The notes beneath the pieces were generated by a model that worked only from the letters and a program-made list of their open reading frames with translations, was not told the DNA's origin and did not search any database. Positions 11,001 to 24,355 of a stretch of 64,000 nt of DNA are shown one piece after another. Position 1 is the stretch's first letter. The number at the start of each line of letters is the position of its first letter. The stretch is from assembly GCF_000948415.1 (NCBI RefSeq), contig NZ_JYII01000020.1:1-64000 (forward strand), given 5' to 3'. This DNA comes from Thalassospira sp. HJ. Lineage in GTDB: Bacteria; Pseudomonadota; Alphaproteobacteria; Rhodospirillales; Thalassospiraceae. A program made the translations under genes and the position numbers.

Positions 11001-14000
11001 GATCAAGCGTATCATCGCCGTCACCGCCGATCAGGATATCGTCGCCAGCACCTGCTGCGATGGTGTCATTGCCAGCACCACCGTCGATGGTGTCAGAACC
11101 TTCGCCGCCATCAAGGACGTCGTCACCGGCACCACCATCAAGGGTGTCGTTGCCCGCACCGCCATTGATGTTATCGGCACCCTCGCCGCCCAGAAGGACG
11201 TCATCGCCATCGTTTGACCAGATGGTGTCATCGCCCGCACCGCCATCAACCGTAACATCGCCATAGGAATGGGTGTTGCTGGTCAGATCGACGACGTCGT
11301 TACCGTCGCCAGCATCGATGTTTTCGATATCAACGATCGACGGGTTGGCCGCACCGTTTTCATGATCACGATCAAGAATGATCGCATCGTCACCGGCGCC
11401 GGCCACAAGCGTGTCATTGCCTTCGCCACCAACGAAGCTGTCATCGGACAGGTTCTTGCCCGCGATATCGGCAACTTCGCCGGTCCCATCGGTGGTCGGG
11501 CTGCCGACATGGTCTGTGGTGTCGCCGTCTGCGGCAACGCTGTCACCTTCGAACGACAGAACATCATCACCGGCACCGCCATCAAGCAGGTCGGCACCTT
11601 CGCCACCGGCAAGGGTATCGTTGCCTGCACCGCCCGAAAGCGTGTCGTCACCGGCACCACCATCAAGGACGTTGTCACCGGTCGAACCGATCAGGGTGTC
11701 ATTACCTGCACCACCGGTCGCACCTTCGATACCATCGAGGGTATCGGTGCCATCGGTTGCCGTACCGGTCCCGTTTTCAAGATCAACAACAACGCCGTCT
11801 GTCTGGTCGGAATAATCGACAATATCGTCGCCTTCGCCACCGATCAGGGTGTCATTGCCGGCACCGCCCGAAAGGGTGTCATTGCCCGCACCGCCATCAA
11901 TGACGTTGTCGAATTCATTGCCAGCCAGCGTGTCATCATGGTCGGACCCGATCAGGGTCTCGAAACCGTCAATCGTGTCATTACCAGCACCACCGGTTGC
12001 CGTTCCGGCATCCAGGTCGACATTCACACCACTTTCGGCGTCTTCGTAGGACAGGACGTCGTCGCCTTCGCCGCCGATCAGCGTGTCATCGCCGCCATTG
12101 CCAAAGACCGTGTCATTGCCTTCGCCGCCGTCAAGGATGTTGGCGTTTTCATCACCGATCAGAACATCATCGCCATCACCACCGGTGACGTTTTCGATGC
12201 TTTCAAGGGTGTCATTGCCAGCTTCGCCCGTCGCGGTGCCAGCACCGAGATCAACGGTAACACCTTCGGTCGTATCGGAATAATCGGCGGTGTCAGATCC
12301 TTCGCCGCCGCGCAGGGTATCATCGCCTGCGCCACCGATCAGGGTGTCGTTGCCTTCGTCGCCATGGATATCATCGTTGCCAGCCTGACCATCGATGATG
12401 TCGTCGCTTTCAAGGCCGTAGATTTCATCACTGAGCTGGCTGCCGGTGATGTCATCTTCGAACTCGGTGCCAATGATGGCGTCATAGCCAAAGAAGTTTT
12501 TCTGACCAAGATCGTCGACCGAGACACCTTCAAGCGTGATGCTGTCGCCATCGCCAAGGGTGATGACGGCATTGCCGTTTTCATCATCGGCCATCTGGTC
12601 ACGCAGGGTGGCAAAATCCTCGATACCATAGGAAGACAGATCGATGATGTCTTTATCGACATCAAAGTCGGTCGCGGTGTCGTGTCCGCCGCCCGGCTCA
12701 AGAACGATCAGGTCTTCGCCTTCGCCAGTGATCAGGACGTCATCGCCTGCACCGCCAACAAGGGTATCGTCGCCCGAGCCACCATCAAGGGTGTTGACCC
12801 CGTCGCTGCCGACCAGGGTATCGGTGTAATCGGTACCAATGACGCGTTCGAAGTTGCGAACAACGTCATCCCCGCCGCCACCGGTCGCATATTCCTTGAC
12901 CAGATCGACGGTCACACCGGCATCGACATTGGAATAGTCGATGGTATCGAGCTCACCGTCACCACCATCAAGGATGTCATCGCCGGCATCGCCATAGACC
13001 CAGTCATCGCCAGCACCGGCTTCGACAATGTCGTCACCTTCGCCGCCGCTGATGGTGTCATCACCGGCTTCACCCAGAAGGATGTCGCCACCGGCACCAC
13101 CATTGATGATGTCATCGCCGGCACCGCCACTGATTTCGTCGATGCCTTCGCCGCCATCGATTACGTCATCACCAGCACCACCATCAATCGCGTCGCCACC
13201 AGCGCCGCCGGAAATGGTGTTGTTGTTTTCGTCACCGGCAATCTTGTCGTTGAAGTCTGAACCAACGACATCTTCGATATCGATCAGGGTATCATTGCCC
13301 TGACCGGTTGCGGTGCCCGCCGCCAGATCAACATCAACGCCCTGATCGGCACTGCTGTAATCGGCGGTATCGGAACCTTCGCCACCATCAAGGACGTCAT
13401 CACCCGCACCACCGACAAAGGTGTCGTCACCGGCAAGGCCGGTCAGGGTGTTGTTTTCTGCGTTACCCGACAGGGTATCGTCAAACAGGGTACCGGTGAC
13501 GTTTTCGATGCCTTCAAGAACGTCATCGCCGTCACCACCGGTTACAGTGCCTGCCTCAAGGTCGGCAACAATGCCTGCACCCTCGGTCGAATAATCTGCG
13601 GTGTCATTGCCTTCACCACCGCGCAGCACGTCAGACCCGGCATTGCCGACCAGCGTGTCATCGCCGGTGCCACCATCGATGGTGTCATTGCCTTCGCCAC
13701 CGATCAGGCGGTCATTGCCGGCACCGCCATCGATGCTGTCGTCGCCTTCAAGGGCGTTGATGATGTCATCGCCGCTGCCGCCGATCATTTCATCGGCGTT
13801 TTCAGAGCCAAGGCGAACATCGACACCGACGAAGTTATCGGCACTCAACTCTGCCGGGGTGACCCCTTGCAGGGTGATGGTGTCGCCACTGTCAAACGTG
13901 ATGGTCAGATCGCCATTGGCGTCCGTGCCAAACATTTGTTCCAGCGCGCCGTAGCCTGCGATGTTGAAGCTGGTCAGGTCGATGGTATCGACCGCCGGGT

Positions 14001-17000
14001 TGAAATCAGTGATCGTGTCATTGCCGTCACCCGGATTGAAGATCACCTGGTCGGCACCTTCGCCGAGCGTCAGGGTGTCATTGCCTGCACCGGCATCAAA
14101 GGTGTCATCACCCGCACCACCGATAAAGGTGTCGCTCTGCCCACCACCGATAAAGGTATCGTTGAAGTCAGACCCTTCGATGGCCTCGATACCCTCAAGC
14201 GTATCGGTGCCGGTTGCCGTACCCGAAACGGTGTGGTTGCTGGTATCCACCGTAACGGCGGATTCAGAGTCGGCATAGCTTGCGGTATCATAGCCTTCGC
14301 CACCGATCAGGCGGTCATCGCCGGCACCACCCAGAAGGGTGTCGTTACCATCACCACCATCCAGCGTATCGGAACCTACACCACCGGAAATCGTGTCATT
14401 GCCAGCGCCACCTTCGACAAGGTCATTGCCGCTGCCTGACGAAATGACGTCGTTGCCAGCACCACCCGTAATGGTATCGGCACCCTCGCCAGTATTGATG
14501 ATGTCATTGCCGGCCCCGCCATCGACAATGTCGGAACCTTCGCCAGTCGTGATGACGTCATTGCCTTCGCCGGCATTGACGGTGTTGTCACCGTCACCGG
14601 CATTGATCACGTTGCCCGTGTCATCGCCAATGATCAGATCATCACCGTCACCGGTGGTGACATTTTCAATATTGGTAAAGGTGTCGGTATCCGTGCCGTC
14701 AGAGGCCGTACCGTTGGTGAAATCGACAGTCTGATCGCCAGATAGATCGCTGAGATCAAGGGTATCGTTGCCCGTACCACCGTCGATGGTGTCGCTACCG
14801 GCACCACCGCGCAGCGTATCATTGCCCGCACCACCCAGCAGAACGTCATCACCCGCGCGACCATCAAGGATGTCATTGCCCGCTTCGCCCGAAAGGGTGT
14901 TGCGACCGCTATCGCCGCGCAGGGTATCGGCATTTCCGGAACCAGTCACATTTTCGAAGTTCGAAATGATGTCGCCGGTGCTGGTTACGCCCGTCTGCAG
15001 GTCAACCGAAACGCCAGATTCATCTGCGAAGGAAAGGGTATCCTCGCCCTCGCCGCCATCGAGTGTATCGATGCCGGCACCGCCGGAAATGGTGTCGTTG
15101 CCAGCGCCACCTTCGATCACGTCATTGCCAGCACCACCGGTCACGATGTCATCGCCGTCACCGGCAAGAATGGTGTCGTTGCTGCCACCACCAGTGATCA
15201 CGTCATCATGGTCAGATGCAATGATCTGTTCGATGCCGCTGAAGGTATCAGTACCGGTATCTTCGCCGGTTGCGGTGTTGGTGCCCAGATTGATGTTCAG
15301 GCCGGATGCAGCATCCGAGTAATCCAGCGTATCGGCACCCGCGCCACCAATATAGGTGTCATCGCCAAGTTCACCGACGAAGCTGTCATCACCTGCGCCA
15401 CCATCCAGGATGTCGTCACCAGCACCACCGGTCAGCATGTCGTTCCCGGCGCCACCATTGATCACGTTATCGGCGTCATCGCCCGTAATGGTGTCGTTAA
15501 ATTCTGTGCCGGTGACGTTTTCGAAACCGGAAATCGTGTCATTGCCATCCGCACCGGTCGCGGTTCCCGCAGACAGATCGATGTTCTGGCCACCGGTTGC
15601 CTCGGAATAATCAAGGGTATCGGTCCCTTCACCACCCGACAGGGTGTCATCCCCGGCACCACCGGAAATCACGTCATTGCCAGCGCGACCTTCAATCGTG
15701 TCATCGCCAGCCCCACCCGAAAGGGTGTTTGCCGCATCCGAACCACCGATGCTGTCTTCAGCATCCGAGCCAATCACGTCTTCGATGTTGCTCAGCAGAT
15801 CGGTACCGTCGGCCTTGGCGGCCGATCCGGCTTCAAGGTCAACGGCAACACCGGTTTCGCTGTTGCTGTAATCAATCACGTCCTGACCGGCACCGCCGTC
15901 AATCACGTCATCGCCAGCACTGACATTGATGGTGTCGTTACCCGCACCGCTCAGAATGGTGTTATCTGCATCCGAACCGGTGATTTCGTCAGCCATGGCC
16001 GAACCGATGGCATTTTCGACATTCAGAACCGTATCGCCGGTTTCACCATCGGTCTGGCCAGTTCCGAGATCAAGGCTGATACCCTGCTCTGAGCCTGAAT
16101 AGTCAACGGTATCAATACCGTCACCACCATCAATCAGGTCATTGCCAAGTCCACCGATCAGGGTGTCGTCACCGGCACCACCGAGAAGCGTGTCGTTACC
16201 TTCACCACCAGACAGGAAATCGTCACCATCTTCCCCAGACAGGACGTTATTTCCCAGATTACCCGTGATGGTGTCGTCAAAACCGGAACCGGTCAGGTTT
16301 TCGACATTGGCAAGCTGATCGTTGCCAAGTCCGGTGACCGTGCCGGCCGCAAGATCGGCCGCAATACTACCGGTCGCATTTCCGTAATCGACCGTATCAA
16401 TGCCGGCACCACCGTTCAGAACGTCATCGCCACCGCTTGCGATCAGGGTGTCATTGCCGGCACCGCCATCAACCGTGTTGTCGCCAGCATCGCCCGCCAG
16501 AGTATCTTCATGGGCGGAACCAGTAACGTTCTCGACGCTTTCCAGGGTATCTTCGCCTGCCGCACCCGTTGCAGTTTGGGCCGCAAGATCAACCGTCACA
16601 CCACCTGTGGCATTGGCGTAACTTGCCGTATCGTTGCCGTCGCCACCCGACAGGGTGTCGTCGCCGCCAAGGCCTTCAAGGATATCGTCACCTTCACCGC
16701 CGATCAGGATGTTGTCGGCGTTCGAACCGGTAAGAACATCATTTCCTGCGCCGGCAACAACGTTTTCAACGTTGCGGATCGTGTCATTGCCGCTTGCAGC
16801 AGTCGCCGTCCCGACCTGAAGGTTGACCGTTGTGCTGCCAGCTTCGTCAGAATAATCGACGGTATCAACGCCGTCGCCACCATCAAGGATATCGTTGCCT
16901 TCACCCCCGATAAGCGTGTCATCGCCCGCACCACCAAAGATGCTGTCATCATCTTCAAGGCCATCGATGGTGTCGTTGCCATCAAGACCCGACAGGGTGT

Positions 17001-20000
17001 CCTGACCATCGGTACCCGACATGGTGTCGTCACCCGACGTTCCTACAATGTCACGTACGCCGATGAAGTTATCAGCGGTAATGTCGTCAAGGCTGACACC
17101 TTCGAGCACCATCGACGTGCCTTCGCCGAAATCGATGACAAGGTCACCGTTTTCGTTCTCGGCCATCATCTCATAGAGCTCGCCATAGGTATCAATACCC
17201 AAAGCACGAATATCGATCTGGTCTTCGCCAACAGCGAAGTCGGTGATGGTGTCTGTGCCATCCTCCGGACCGACAACATAGACATCGGCACCCGTACCAC
17301 CGGTTAACGTATCGTCACCTGCACCACCGGTGATGGTGTCGGCACCGGCACCGGCGTTAATAATGTTATCGCCATCATCGCCGGTGATGGTGTCTGCCTG
17401 CGCAGAACCAATAACGTTTTCGACACCGCTGATGCTATCGGTGCCATCAGCTCCGGTCGCGGTTCCAGCCGAAAGATCAATGCTAACCGCATTTCCATCT
17501 GCATAACTGATGGCATCTGTGCCTTCGCCGCCTTCGATGGTGTCGCTTCCCGCACCACCAACCAGCAGGTCATCACCTGCGCCACCATCAAGGATGTCAT
17601 CACCTACGCCACCATCAAGGGTGTCATTGCCCGCGCCACCCTCGATGGAATCATTTCCTGCACCACCCGACAGGGTGTTGTTGGCATCATCCCCGATCAG
17701 AGTATCGTCGTGATCAGAACCGCGGATACTTTCAATGCTTTCGAGCGTGTCGTTGCCAGCAGCACCGCTTGCAGTTCCTGCCGACAGATCAACCGTTACC
17801 GAACCGTCCGCATCACTGTAATCAGCGGTGTCAAAGCCGTCACCACCCACCAGGGCGTCATTGCCCGCACCACCCGAAAGCGTGTCGTTACCAGCACCAC
17901 CAAGCAGAGCATCATCGCCTTCACCACCGGAAATAACGTCGTTACCGGCACCGCCGGACAGGGTGTTGCCCCCGCTATCCCCGATAAGGGTATCGTTCTG
18001 ACCCGAGCCAATAACGTTTTCGATGTTGCTAAGCGTGTCCTGATTGCCAACACTTCCACCAACACCGGTTTCCAGATTGACTAAAACACTACCAGCGCTC
18101 GAGTAATCAACCGTATCTTCGCCGTCACCGCCATCAATGACGTCCTGACCGGCACCACCATTGATCGTATCGTCGCCGCTATTGCCGAAGATGGTGTCGT
18201 CACCAGATCCACCATTGATCGTATCGTTGCCCGCCAAAGCATCGATAATCTCGGCCGATGTCGAACCTTGCAAGATATCATCACCCTCGGTAGCACCAAG
18301 GGATTCGATATCAATAAAGTTGTCCGCCGTAAGATCTTCCGGTGAAACACCATTTAGGGTCATGGTGTTACCATTGATGGTAATTACCGCGTTACCATTG
18401 ACATCGGTACTGAGCAATTTCTTCAGGGCTTCAAAATTAGGAATATCGAAGCCCGAGAGATCGATCTTGTCTTCCGCCGGATCGAAATCGGTAATCACAT
18501 TCGCATCAGTTTGCGTTGTGAAGACAAAAGTATCCGATCCTTCGCCACCGGATAGTACGTCGTTACCACCGCCCGAATTGATAACATCATCACCGGCACC
18601 ACCTTCGATGATATTATTGGCCGACGAACCTGTCAGAATATCGTTGAAGTCAGAGCCGATCACGTTTTCGATCGAAACAAGCGTGTCGTCTCCCTCGGCG
18701 CCTGTCGCGGTAGAAGAGCCAAGGTTGACATTCACTGCGCCGGAGGCTTCTGCATAATTAGCGGTATCTGATCCCGACCCACCGGAAATCACGTCATTAC
18801 CGTCACCACCGGTAATGGTGTCGTTCCCGGAACCACCATTGAGAACATCGTCACCACCACGTCCGGACAGAACGTCATTGCCGCTGCCGCCATTCAGGAC
18901 GTTGGCATTGTCATCGCCTGCAAGCGTATCGTCAGACGTGGAACCCGTGACATTTTCGAAATTCGCAATCGTATCGGAGTCTTCACCCGTGGTTGCCTGA
19001 CCGGTTTCAAGATCAACGTCAACGCCGCCCGCAGCATCCTGATAGCTCAGCGTATCGTTGCCTTCGCCACCATCGAGATCGTCGCTGCCGGCACCGCCAC
19101 TGATCACGTCATTACCGGCGCCACCGGTGATGGTATCCGTACCGGTTCCACCGGAAATGACATCATTGCCATCGCCGCCGTCGATCGTGTCGTTGCCTGC
19201 GCCGCCGGAAACCGTATCGTTGCCTTCTTTGGCGGTGATCACATCACTGCGGTCTGTACCGACAAGGATGTCCTTGTTTTCAGTACCTTCGAGTGAGCGG
19301 ATGCCCTTGAAGTTGGCAAAGGTCAGGCTGTCGGGATCAACACCTTCAAGCGTAATGACAGCATCGCCAACCGTGATCGTTGCGTTGCCTGCTGCGTCTT
19401 CACCGATGAAATCGACGATGTCAGAGAACAGCTCAAGCCCGTCAATACCCTGGATATCAATGATATCGTTTGCCGGATCGAAATCGGTGACCAGATCATT
19501 ACCACTGTCAGACCTGATAACAAACGTATCAGCACCCAAACCACCGGTGAAGGTATCGTCCCCGCCGCGACCATCAAAGGTATCGTCGCCTGCGCCACCG
19601 TCGAAGCTGTCATTGCCACTGCTGCCCAGCATGGTGTCGGCAGCCGCACTACCTTCAATTTCTTCGAAACCGGAAATCTGATCCGTGAAGGTGTTACCGG
19701 TGACCGTTCCTTCTTCGAGGTCGACCGTGATACCCGCGCCAAGACCTTCGGCACCGGAGCTGTAGCTTAGCGTATCGTTGCCTTCGCCACCGATAAGGGT
19801 GTCGTCACCTGCACTGCCAAATACCGTATCGTTGCCAGCACCGGTATCAATGATGTTGTCTTCATTATTGCCATAAACGACATCGTCGCCAGATCCGGAA
19901 ACAACGTTTTCAAATCCTGAAATCGTGTCATTGCCATCACCGGTCGCCGTGCCACCGGCAAGGTCCACAGTGATTCCACCATCAACATCGGAGTAGTCGA

Positions 20001-23000
20001 CGGTATCAATGCCAGCGCCACCAGACAGATCATCATCACCGGCACCACCGGAAATGGTGTCATTGCCCGCACCGCCCAACAGAACGTCGTCGCCGCCACC
20101 GCCGGAAATGATGTCATCACCGCCCAGACCCGAAAGGGTATTGGCAGCGTCATCACCGGAAATCACATCGTTATTGCCGGAACCAATGACATTCTCAAAG
20201 TTGGTAACTTGGGACGCACCGGAATCCGTTATTACCGTTCCGGTTGCAAGATCGACATTCAGGCCGGTCACATCGCCAAAGCCGACCGTGTCATTACCTT
20301 CGCCGCCATCGACTGTATCATTGCCACCAACATTGCGAACGATGTCGTCGCCGGCCCCGGTCGAAATGACGTTGTCACCTGCAGATGCCAGAACGGTGTC
20401 GTCACCCGCACCGGTAATGACGTTTTCAATGCTGCTCAGGGTATCGGTTTCACCGGTTGCACTGTCGCGCGCTGTACCGGCAGCAAGATTTACATCCTGG
20501 CTGCTTTCGCGTGCGCTCAGATCAAGGGTATCACTGCCTTCGCCACCGATAATGACATCGACGCCATCTTCGCCAATGAACAAGTCATCGCCATCGCCAC
20601 CATCAAGGGTGTCATTGCCGCCACGGCCAACAAGTGTATCGTTCCCGGCGCCACCGCTAAGCACGTTAACACCATCATCACCATACAGCTCGTCGTCATA
20701 GTCCGAGCCGGTCGCATTCTCGATACGATCAAGGACATCGTCGCCATCGGCACCGGTCGCGGTTCCCGCGCCCAGATCAACCTGCACGCCGCCATTAGCA
20801 CCGGAATAATCAACGGCATCAATGCCTTCCTGACCGCGCAGGGTATCGTTGCCTGCACCACCCGAAACCGTGTCATCGCCATAGCCGCCCGAGACAACGT
20901 CATCACCGGCACCACCGCTGAGCGTGTCGTCGCCGCCATACCCATACAGTGCGTCGTTGCCGTCCGTGCCGGTGCCGACATCATTGTCTTCGGTTTCAAA
21001 GATGCGCCCGAAACCACGGAAATCATCCGCGCTCAGGCTGTCGCTGCTTACCCCTTCAAGGGTGAGCGTCCCCTGATCGCCTAAATCGATAACGGTGTTG
21101 CCGTTACCATCATCGGACATCATGGTTTGCAGGGTTGCGAAGTCCTGAATGCCAAGTTTGGAAAGATCAATAATGTCTTCCGAACCGGCAAAATCGGTAA
21201 TCGTGTCGTTGCCGAAATTCTCGGTCAGTTCAAAGTCATCTGCGCCCGAACCACCGGTCAGGGTATCGTCACCCGCACCACCGGTCAGCGTATCGATGCC
21301 CGCACCGCCCTCAAGAACGTTATCGGAATCGTTGCCCGAAATGTGATCGTCATAGTCGGAGCCGACAACGTTTTCGACCATCTGGACAACGTCATTGCCC
21401 GCACCGCCTGTCGCGGTTTCGTTGACAAGATCAACGGTTACAGCACTTTCGGCATCGCTGTAGCTGACAGTATCAACGCCACTGCCGCCCTGAATGTGGT
21501 CGTCACCTTCGCCACCGCGCAGGAAGTCGTTGCCCGAACCGCCTGCCAGAACATCGTTACCGGAACCACCAACCAGAAGGTCATCACCGGCACCGCCCTG
21601 CAGCATGTCGTCATTGTCGCCGCCAAACAGGCTGTCGCTGCCATCGCCACCCTGCAGGATGTCATTGCCGCTTTCACCGCGCAAAACGTCGTCGCCGCCA
21701 CCACCTTGCAACAGGTCGTCGCCAGAACCGCCTTCAAGGGTGTCGTCGCCGTCATTGCCCTGAAGCGTGTCATTGCCAGCGCCACCGCCGAGAATATCGG
21801 TCTCGTCACCGCCCTGAACCAGGTCAACGCCGGTGGTCGGCTGATTGTCATAGGCATTGGCGTCGCCGTCATCGGCATCAACAACACCGCCATCGGTTTC
21901 ACCTTCGGCATCGCCAAATGCTTCGCCAGAGGTCGCATCACCCGTGGTATCGCTTCCAGCGTCACCTTCGGAAGCAGCGCCAGCTTCGCTATCATCAGCC
22001 GGAGTATCGCCAGATGCAGGTTCTTCGCCCGTGGTTTCATCACCCGCAGTTTCGCCGGAAGAGGCATCGGCACCGGACGTCTCATCACCAGCCGCGCCAG
22101 CATCACCCGATCCGGTCTCGCCCGAGCCTTCTGCAGATGTTTCTTCGCTGCCCTCGCCCGAAGTATCGGAACCGGCTTGCGGATCGGTGGTTTCACCACC
22201 GGTTTCCGCGCCAGCTTCGACACCCGCCTGGGCACCGGCATTGGTATTGTCTTCGGTGGTCTGACCGCTCTCGCCCGTCGCACCTTCGGCACCGGTTTCT
22301 TCACCAGTACTCTCTTCGCCCGCGGCTGCATCGCCGCCAGTCGCGCCGGTTTCGGCGCCAGAAGTTTCTTCTCCAGTGGTTTCTTCACGCACGGCAGCGT
22401 CACCGGAAGTCTCGTCACCGGTTGCTTCGTCTACCGGCTGCTCCGAACCTTCACCAGCAGCTTCGCCGGAATCGGCACTGCCGGTTTCCGATGCGCCAGC
22501 TTCGGCATCACCACCAGATTCTTGCGAACCAGCTTCGGTCTCGGAACCTGCAACAACTTCGTCACCGCCGGTCGTGTCACCGGAACCGGACTCATCGGTA
22601 GTTTCGGAGTCACCGGATGCGGTTTCGCCGCCTGTGCTGTCGCCTTCGGTGGAGCCAGTGGTTTCACCAGAAGATGCACCGGTATCCTCACCCGTTCCTT
22701 CGGAACCGGATTCAGTGCCGGCATCGCCGGTGCTGCCTGCTTCACCAGTATCGCCCGTGCTTTCCGAACCGCTGGAAGTGGCCTCGCCCGAGGTGGTATC
22801 TTCCTGCGTTTCAGAATTGCCGGTCGAACCGGTTTCAGTGCCCGTATCGCCAGAGGCGGCTTCACCGGAATCGCCCGTGCCGCTGTCGCTTGCACCACTG
22901 TCGGCACCGCCTTCGGCCTGAGCGGTTTCGTCACCGCCCGATGCACCGCTGGTGTCATCACCAGAAGTCTCGCCAGAGGTTTCATCCGATCCGGTTGAAC

Positions 23001-24174
23001 CCGTTGAGCCTGTTTCCTCGGAACTGCCGGAATCGGTTTCCGTGCCGCCGGTTTCGGTTTCACCCGCGCCAGCTTCACCCGTCGCGTCACCGCCTGTGGA
23101 GCCATCCGTCGTCGAACCGGTATCGCCTTGCGAAGAAGACTCTTCGGCATCGCTGGTGCGACCGGCACCGGAATCAAGATTTACTTCCACACCCTGACCA
23201 GACTGGCTGTAATCAAGGGTGTTTTCGCCCAAACCACCGTCAATGACGTCCGCGCCGTCACTTGCGCCAAAGGTGTCGTCACCCGCGCCGCCAGACAGGC
23301 TGTTATTGCCGGAATCCCCGGTCAAAACGTCATTCCCCGACGTACCGCGCAGATTTTCAATATTTTCATAGGAGGTACGGTTGGCACCGGTGGCATCCGT
23401 TGAGGTGCCCTGCGACATATCGGCGCGTACGCCATCAGCCGCCCCGTCAAACGACAGGGTATCTTCGCCGGCACCGCCGTCAATGTTGTCGGAACCGCCG
23501 CCCGATGAAATGACATCATCGCCATCAGAGCCAACGATGGTGTCATCACCTTCGCCGCCCTCAATCACGTTGGCTTCGCCCTCGGCAGCAGTATCGCCGC
23601 CGTCGGTTGCAACAGAAACTTCGTTGATCTGCGGAACGTCAACCAGCGTGACGTTGGCAAGTTCTGCCTTCGAAACGCCTTCAAAAATAACCTTGTCACC
23701 GGTCGAGAAGACGATGAATGCATTGCCCGCCGCATCCTCGCTTACGAGCGCCATCAGTTCGCTGACGCTGTCGACACCAAGATCGCTTAGTGCCAGTTCG
23801 TCTTCATCAACGTTGAAATCGGTAATTGTGGTCTGCTCGAAACCGCTTTCGAGCACAAAGGTATCGCGGCCCTCGCCGCCGGTCACGACATCCTGTCCCT
23901 CGCCCGATTCGAGGATGTCGTCGCCTTCGCCGCCAATCAGCGTGTTGTCACCACCATCGCCCACCAGAACATCGTCATAGGCACTGCCAATGACGTTCTG
24001 AATGTTGGTGAAAACCTGGGTTGCTGCAGATTGGGGATTGCCTTCGCCAAAAGAGTTGGCGCCAGAATCAGTTTTGACCGCATCAGAATCACCTTCCGAG
24101 CGGTCATCAAGTACCTGATCAATGTCGGTGTCAGTTACTCCAACACCGTCGTCTTGGTTGGCGGGCGAGACCAA
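2008..24174 (-). CDS. Giant RTX calcium-binding protein, type I secretion substrate (7388 aa)
   Basis: The single open frame consists almost wholly of RTX nonapeptides (GGxGxDxUx), which fold into calcium-loaded beta-rolls outside the cell; mass is on the order of 0.7 MDa. It lies downstream of an HlyD adaptor and ABC exporter on the same strand, so type I secretion is very likely. Residues ~1-330 are RTX; ~341-778 are a Gly/Ser/Thr/Glu low-complexity linker; the rest is RTX with recurring inserts: twelve 'TDF...TLEGV' modules, the last forming the extreme C-terminus; five 'VDLTS...YGDVT' modules; and one ~200-residue non-RTX insertion (~5431-5633). No Ig-like, cadherin or lipase domain was seen. 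The start is TTG at 24174: an in-frame stop lies just upstream and GGGAG is eight bases before it. Likely role: adhesin, biofilm matrix or surface-layer-like protein (inference). No outer-membrane TolC partner is in the window. Confidence 0.9.
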   Translation of the reverse strand: MVSPANQDDGVGVTDTDIDQVLDDRSEGDSDAVKTDSGANSFGEGNPQSAATQVFTNIQNVIGSAYDDVLVGDGGDNTLIGGEGDDILESGEGQDVVTGGEGRDTFVLESGFEQTTITDFNVDEDELALSDLGVDSVSELMALVSEDAAGNAFIVFSTGDKVIFEGVSKAELANVTLVDVPQINEVSVATDGGDTAAEGEANVIEGGEGDDTIVGSDGDDVISSGGGSDNIDGGAGEDTLSFDGAADGVRADMSQGTSTDATGANRTSYENIENLRGTSGNDVLTGDSGNNSLSGGAGDDTFGASDGADVIDGGLGENTLDYSQSGQGVEVNLDSGAGRTSDAEESSSQGDTGSTTDGSTGGDATGEAGAGETETGGTETDSGSSEETGSTGSTGSDETSGETSGDDTSGASGGDETAQAEGGADSGASDSGTGDSGEAASGDTGTETGSTGNSETQEDTTSGEATSSGSESTGDTGEAGSTGDAGTESGSEGTGEDTGASSGETTGSTEGDSTGGETASGDSETTDESGSGDTTGGDEVVAGSETEAGSQESGGDAEAGASETGSADSGEAAGEGSEQPVDEATGDETSGDAAVREETTGEETSGAETGATGGDAAAGEESTGEETGAEGATGESGQTTEDNTNAGAQAGVEAGAETGGETTDPQAGSDTSGEGSEETSAEGSGETGSGDAGAAGDETSGADASSGETAGDETTGEEPASGDTPADDSEAGAASEGDAGSDTTGDATSGEAFGDAEGETDGGVVDADDGDANAYDNQPTTGVDLVQGGDETDILGGGAGNDTLQGNDGDDTLEGGSGDDLLQGGGGDDVLRGESGNDILQGGDGSDSLFGGDNDDMLQGGAGDDLLVGGSGNDVLAGGSGNDFLRGGEGDDHIQGGSGVDTVSYSDAESAVTVDLVNETATGGAGNDVVQMVENVVGSDYDDHISGNDSDNVLEGGAGIDTLTGGAGDDTLTGGSGADDFELTENFGNDTITDFAGSEDIIDLSKLGIQDFATLQTMMSDDGNGNTVIDLGDQGTLTLEGVSSDSLSADDFRGFGRIFETEDNDVGTGTDGNDALYGYGGDDTLSGGAGDDVVSGGYGDDTVSGGAGNDTLRGQEGIDAVDYSGANGGVQVDLGAGTATGADGDDVLDRIENATGSDYDDELYGDDGVNVLSGGAGNDTLVGRGGNDTLDGGDGDDLFIGEDGVDVIIGGEGSDTLDLSARESSQDVNLAAGTARDSATGETDTLSSIENVITGAGDDTVLASAGDNVISTGAGDDIVRNVGGNDTVDGGEGNDTVGFGDVTGLNVDLATGTVITDSGASQVTNFENVIGSGNNDVISGDDAANTLSGLGGDDIISGGGGDDVLLGGAGNDTISGGAGDDDLSGGAGIDTVDYSDVDGGITVDLAGGTATGDGNDTISGFENVVSGSGDDVVYGNNEDNIIDTGAGNDTVFGSAGDDTLIGGEGNDTLSYSSGAEGLGAGITVDLEEGTVTGNTFTDQISGFEEIEGSAAADTMLGSSGNDSFDGGAGDDTFDGRGGDDTFTGGLGADTFVIRSDSGNDLVTDFDPANDIIDIQGIDGLELFSDIVDFIGEDAAGNATITVGDAVITLEGVDPDSLTFANFKGIRSLEGTENKDILVGTDRSDVITAKEGNDTVSGGAGNDTIDGGDGNDVISGGTGTDTITGGAGNDVISGGAGSDDLDGGEGNDTLSYQDAAGGVDVDLETGQATTGEDSDTIANFENVTGSTSDDTLAGDDNANVLNGGSGNDVLSGRGGDDVLNGGSGNDTITGGDGNDVISGGSGSDTANYAEASGAVNVNLGSSTATGAEGDDTLVSIENVIGSDFNDILTGSSANNIIEGGAGDDVINSGGGNDVLSGGEGSDTFVFTTQTDANVITDFDPAEDKIDLSGFDIPNFEALKKLLSTDVNGNAVITINGNTMTLNGVSPEDLTADNFIDIESLGATEGDDILQGSTSAEIIDALAGNDTINGGSGDDTIFGNSGDDTINGGAGQDVIDGGDGEDTVDYSSAGSVLVNLETGVGGSVGNQDTLSNIENVIGSGQNDTLIGDSGGNTLSGGAGNDVISGGEGDDALLGGAGNDTLSGGAGNDALVGGDGFDTADYSDADGSVTVDLSAGTASGAAGNDTLESIESIRGSDHDDTLIGDDANNTLSGGAGNDSIEGGAGNDTLDGGVGDDILDGGAGDDLLVGGAGSDTIEGGEGTDAISYADGNAVSIDLSAGTATGADGTDSISGVENVIGSAQADTITGDDGDNIINAGAGADTITGGAGDDTLTGGTGADVYVVGPEDGTDTITDFAVGEDQIDIRALGIDTYGELYEMMAENENGDLVIDFGEGTSMVLEGVSLDDITADNFIGVRDIVGTSGDDTMSGTDGQDTLSGLDGNDTIDGLEDDDSIFGGAGDDTLIGGEGNDILDGGDGVDTVDYSDEAGSTTVNLQVGTATAASGNDTIRNVENVVAGAGNDVLTGSNADNILIGGEGDDILEGLGGDDTLSGGDGNDTASYANATGGVTVDLAAQTATGAAGEDTLESVENVTGSAHEDTLAGDAGDNTVDGGAGNDTLIASGGDDVLNGGAGIDTVDYGNATGSIAADLAAGTVTGLGNDQLANVENLTGSGFDDTITGNLGNNVLSGEDGDDFLSGGEGNDTLLGGAGDDTLIGGLGNDLIDGGDGIDTVDYSGSEQGISLDLGTGQTDGETGDTVLNVENAIGSAMADEITGSDADNTILSGAGNDTINVSAGDDVIDGGAGQDVIDYSNSETGVAVDLEAGSAAKADGTDLLSNIEDVIGSDAEDSIGGSDAANTLSGGAGDDTIEGRAGNDVISGGAGDDTLSGGEGTDTLDYSEATGGQNIDLSAGTATGADGNDTISGFENVTGTEFNDTITGDDADNVINGGAGNDMLTGGAGDDILDGGAGDDSFVGELGDDTYIGGAGADTLDYSDAASGLNINLGTNTATGEDTGTDTFSGIEQIIASDHDDVITGGGSNDTILAGDGDDIVTGGAGNDVIEGGAGNDTISGGAGIDTLDGGEGEDTLSFADESGVSVDLQTGVTSTGDIISNFENVTGSGNADTLRGDSGRNTLSGEAGNDILDGRAGDDVLLGGAGNDTLRGGAGSDTIDGGTGNDTLDLSDLSGDQTVDFTNGTASDGTDTDTFTNIENVTTGDGDDLIIGDDTGNVINAGDGDNTVNAGEGNDVITTGEGSDIVDGGAGNDIINTGEGADTITGGAGNDVISSGSGNDLVEGGAGNDTISGGVGSDTLDGGDGNDTLLGGAGDDRLIGGEGYDTASYADSESAVTVDTSNHTVSGTATGTDTLEGIEAIEGSDFNDTFIGGGQSDTFIGGAGDDTFDAGAGNDTLTLGEGADQVIFNPGDGNDTITDFNPAVDTIDLTSFNIAGYGALEQMFGTDANGDLTITFDSGDTITLQGVTPAELSADNFVGVDVRLGSENADEMIGGSGDDIINALEGDDSIDGGAGNDRLIGGEGNDTIDGGTGDDTLVGNAGSDVLRGGEGNDTADYSTEGAGIVADLEAGTVTGGDGDDVLEGIENVTGTLFDDTLSGNAENNTLTGLAGDDTFVGGAGDDVLDGGEGSDTADYSSADQGVDVDLAAGTATGQGNDTLIDIEDVVGSDFNDKIAGDENNNTISGGAGGDAIDGGAGDDVIDGGEGIDEISGGAGDDIINGGAGGDILLGEAGDDTISGGEGDDIVEAGAGDDWVYGDAGDDILDGGDGELDTIDYSNVDAGVTVDLVKEYATGGGGDDVVRNFERVIGTDYTDTLVGSDGVNTLDGGSGDDTLVGGAGDDVLITGEGEDLIVLEPGGGHDTATDFDVDKDIIDLSSYGIEDFATLRDQMADDENGNAVITLGDGDSITLEGVSVDDLGQKNFFGYDAIIGTEFEDDITGSQLSDEIYGLESDDIIDGQAGNDDIHGDEGNDTLIGGAGDDTLRGGEGSDTADYSDTTEGVTVDLGAGTATGEAGNDTLESIENVTGGDGDDVLIGDENANILDGGEGNDTVFGNGGDDTLIGGEGDDVLSYEDAESGVNVDLDAGTATGGAGNDTIDGFETLIGSDHDDTLAGNEFDNVIDGGAGNDTLSGGAGNDTLIGGEGDDIVDYSDQTDGVVVDLENGTGTATDGTDTLDGIEGATGGAGNDTLIGSTGDNVLDGGAGDDTLSGGAGNDTLAGGEGADLLDGGAGDDVLSFEGDSVAADGDTTDHVGSPTTDGTGEVADIAGKNLSDDSFVGGEGNDTLVAGAGDDAIILDRDHENGAANPSIVDIENIDAGDGNDVVDLTSNTHSYGDVTVDGGAGDDTIWSNDGDDVLLGGEGADNINGGAGNDTLDGGAGDDVLDGGEGSDTIDGGAGNDTIAAGAGDDILIGGDGDDTLDLSAADGATIDLGAGTASSDETGSDSISGFENVIATDGDDTITGSSGDNTIDAGAGNDTVTLDGGNDDIDGGDGIDTLDLSGTTGGVTVDLAAGTASGANTGSDTIANFENVTGSDDADVITGSDDANVIDGGAGNDTLDGGAGDDILSGGAGDDTIAAGAGNDTLSGGDGADTFVFEDGTDTDLVTDFDLNADAISLPDLGISTWTDLQPLLSDGPDGAVITLPSGGTVTLSGVAVGDLTPDHFTGIDNVGTPGEDTLGGGDGDDSVDGGAGDDSVDGGDGNDTVDGGDGDDSVGGGSGNDSVGGGSGNDTVDGGDGDDTVDGGEGNDSVGGGSGNDSVGGGGGDDTVDGGDGDDTVDGGDGNDSVGGGSGNDSVGGGAGNDTLDGGDGNDTVDGGDGDDTVGGGSGDDTVIGGGGNDTLGGGEGTDTLDGGDGNDVLQFEADRIGQAGDETDHAGSPGVDGTGDVADLEGLGLSDDQFDGGEGVDTLVGTSAGDAIILDNDHADGSNAPSISDVEVIDTGAGDDVVDLTSQTESYGDVTVNAGTGDDTVWTNEGNDSISGGDGNDHINAGAGNDIVDAGAGNDTVVGDAGSDTLSGGDGFDTLDMSDVEADIAVNLQDGTAHSSETDDDVISGFENVTTGAGDDTVTGSSANDTISTGAGADTIDGGDGIDLIDGGAGNDVISDGAGSDLVLAGAGDDTVIAGAGNDSLDGGDGTDTLDLSNASGDAVVDLGAGTASSADTGNDQFSNFENVTTGAGDDQITGSNGDNVINAGAGDDTIDGGAGDDTVAGGAGADTFIFADGTDDDVVSDFTPGEDKISIDDRGIDNWGDLVPLLSENSNGDAVLNLPAGGTVTFVDVALSDLSADDFNNITDGATPNDDILSGTDDDDTIDALAGDDTVAGGAGDDTLLGNDGADTLYGGTGNDSLDGGAGNDTLSGGEGDDALSGGADNDELSGGAGDDTLDGGAGDDVLNFEADETAESGDTTENTGSPGVDGTGDVADISGKNISDDTFIGGEGNDTLDMSEGNDALVLDGSKLGDGQTTTPTTETRTLGLTDPASSADVEAAWSDADLYAFDFGTSYVDGNGKLNLAAADDTVNFDGNGIGNDGGGTAGGQINHDAQSGESEAIVVDLGADASTATVQVSNLMANEGGGEIGSWQAFDADGNLVASGTLDDSTINYTSNGVGTATINATDGSGNPVEFRYIAFESEPYANGSTGSDSSDFFVRSISFDTTVDETTTDGARLDGVEVINAGSGDDVVDLTSDTISYGDVTINGGAGNDTLWGNAGDDTINGELGHDNLDGGAGNDYLDGSYGDDIIDGGVGDDTLLGGTGEDTLSGGEGNDIIIGGADQDTVNYDDATAGVNVDLANYTATGGAGNDAIYQVENVTGSDHDDTISGDAKANILNGGAGDDTLAGGAGNDRLIGGDGNDTADYSDASSAVNADLATGTAQVGANETDQLSSIENLIGSDGNDTLSGSADNNTLTGGLGNDILSGRAGDDVLEGGAGDDTLDGGEGNDTINGGKGSDVIDAGAGADIVDGGAGNDTVMAGAGDDTLAGGEGDDTLDLTDATSGATVDLAAGTASSSETGNDTISGFENVIGSAAADTITGDAANNTIAAGDGADVIDDGAGNDVVDAGAGDDTLKAASGDDTLDGGDGEDTLDMSAADGATVDLSAGTATSAETGSDTISNIENVIGSDGDDVLTGSDGDNTLLGGAGDDTIEGGAGGDYLDGGEGRDTISYEGSDAGVEIFLGDTDTHTHNPGEGGRAFGGDAVGDILANFEKVIASAHDDYVYGNSQNNEVDLGAGNDTFDNVEADVSEDTVDGGEGNDLIWTGDGADTLIGGEGNDTLHGERGDDYLDGGTGNDKLYGGEGNDTLDGGEGDDEIHTGSGADVVQVTSLIGDKVVMDFNTSVDQISLDALDISTWSELAPLLSEVNGNTVIDLGDQGSVTLRGVRLNDVSSDMFIGIENDGGPTQFDDVLLGTSEDDYIDALAGDDTVDGGAGNDTLNGMEGDDTLSGGDGDDTITGGSGNDVISGGSGNDSLEGNEGDDVIEGNAGDDTLIGHAGNDVMDGGGGDDYIDGMEGDDTITGGDDTDTIYGSAGNDSLDGEGGDDVIYGGDDNDSIAGGAGNDLLSGDAGNDTLDGGIGNDTLLGGDGDDTLLGGDGDDVLSGGNGNDLLDGGAGNDTLTGTNGADTLLGGSGNDTLDGDAGDDTYTGGSGADQIIVSNNSGDKVVTDFNVNEDTINLASLDIDDWGDLQDQMSQVGNDTVINLNGQGTLTLVGVSMSQLNADMFVGVEQSSGPTPYDDLLYGTSNNDTIAALSGDDTVYGLNGQDTITGMDGNDSLYGGDGDDTLSGDAGNDLIEGGSGQDSITGGTGDDTLDGGSGDDRVWGGEGADTITGGQGQDKLYGEAGNDTINGGTGDDSILGGAGNDVIDGGENNDRLYGGDGDDTIYGGNGDDKLYGDAGNDTLDGGAGHDSLYGGAGRDTASYASSTTAVAANLETGTASSSNGNDKLNSIEDLIGSNFNDYLFGDDGANLLSGLDGNDILGGDDGDDTIWGGDGNDSINGGRGSDVIDAGAGDDYIEYQKDASWTGSYAAKNVGDPGMDGTNEQINLSGYNRSEDIIDGGDGTDTLAMTSGNDALFLDDTQTDPGTSPRISNIEVIDAGNGDDIIDLTSDTLTYGDVTIMGGTGDDIVWSNAGDDVIDGGSGNDTLWGGSGNDMITGGAGEDVLNGGAGDDVLQYNADGVWDSSWYAVNDGSPGEDGHQHNSGWGHHHYNGNGWGHDSDGDEGTGDYVNLGGYNQSNDVFIGGEGVDTLQMTDGNDALFIRDSVSDAHDNVRISGIEVIEAGDGDDIVDLTSEIETYGDVTIDGGSGNDTLWGNAGDDLLLGGSGNDHLYGSAGDDTLTGGTGWDTFQIGKTDGHDIITDFTPGEDIIDLSEWNYNNFNQILNDMHMDTDGNVVIELGNDASVTLMGINDPDDLDADDFGFGN
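2635..2692 (-). other. His/Gly/Trp-rich insert in the RTX protein
   Basis: Within the most C-terminal copy of the 'YGDVT' module (about residues 7160-7180) there is a short stretch with [20 protein letters not shown]. It is absent from the four other copies. Its clustered histidines resemble metal-binding segments. Confidence 0.6.
7275..7880 (-). other. Non-RTX ~200-residue domain inserted in the RTX protein
   Basis: About residues 5431-5633 interrupt one copy of the 'YGDVT' module. The segment lacks GGxGxD repeats and is rich in alternating polar and hydrophobic residues (blocks such as [36 protein letters not shown] and EFRYIAFES), typical of an extracellular beta-sandwich. It could be a carbohydrate- or matrix-binding domain. 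I do not recognise a named family. Confidence 0.55.
9685..10224 (-). repeat. Uninterrupted array of 20 RTX nonapeptides with 108-bp higher-order period
   Basis: Twenty consecutive 27-bp units encode GGxGxDxVx repeats without a break. From unit 4 to unit 15 the endings run SVG, SVG, TVD, TVD three times, so a four-unit block (36 residues, 108 bp) appears duplicated. The DNA is correspondingly repetitive, suggesting recent tandem expansion by slippage or recombination. Confidence 0.75.
21840..23150 (-). repeat. Low-complexity Gly/Ser/Thr/Glu linker region of the RTX protein
   Basis: About residues 341-778 consist of G, S, T, E, D and A in irregular short motifs such as [12 protein letters not shown] and ETSGE, with essentially no aromatic residues. 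It separates a small N-terminal RTX segment from the main RTX body. An acidic, disordered, extended stalk is the natural reading. Confidence 0.7.
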
Positions 24175-24240
24175 AGCACATACTCCCTACATGGGAATTG
24201 TTTTTACCAGTACTGCGGCGGGCATCCGCCCCAGAATCTT

Positions 24241-24258
24241 TTTATACCCCAGTATAAA
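24241..24258. promoter_or_regulatory. Operator-like dyad overlapping the RTX gene -10 element
   Basis: TTTATAC and GTATAAA form a perfect 7-bp inverted repeat around CCCA. The dyad covers the proposed -10 (24251-24256) and the likely transcription start, so a dimeric repressor bound here would block the promoter. Confidence 0.4.
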
Positions 24259-24280
24259 TTAGATCTTTGCGAATCATCAA
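24251..24280 (-). promoter_or_regulatory. Candidate sigma-70 promoter of the RTX gene
   Basis: On the minus strand TTGATG (24280-24275) and TATACT (24256-24251) are separated by 18 bp. Transcription would start near 24243, giving a leader of about 70 nt before the TTG start. The 243-bp gap after the HlyD gene therefore has room for independent expression of the secreted protein. Confidence 0.45.
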
Positions 24281-24355
24281 TAGCAAATGACTCGTTCTGG
24301 CGCGAATCCCGCATTTTTCTCATGTTTTCTGGCGCTTTGGAAGGAAAAAGCCGGG

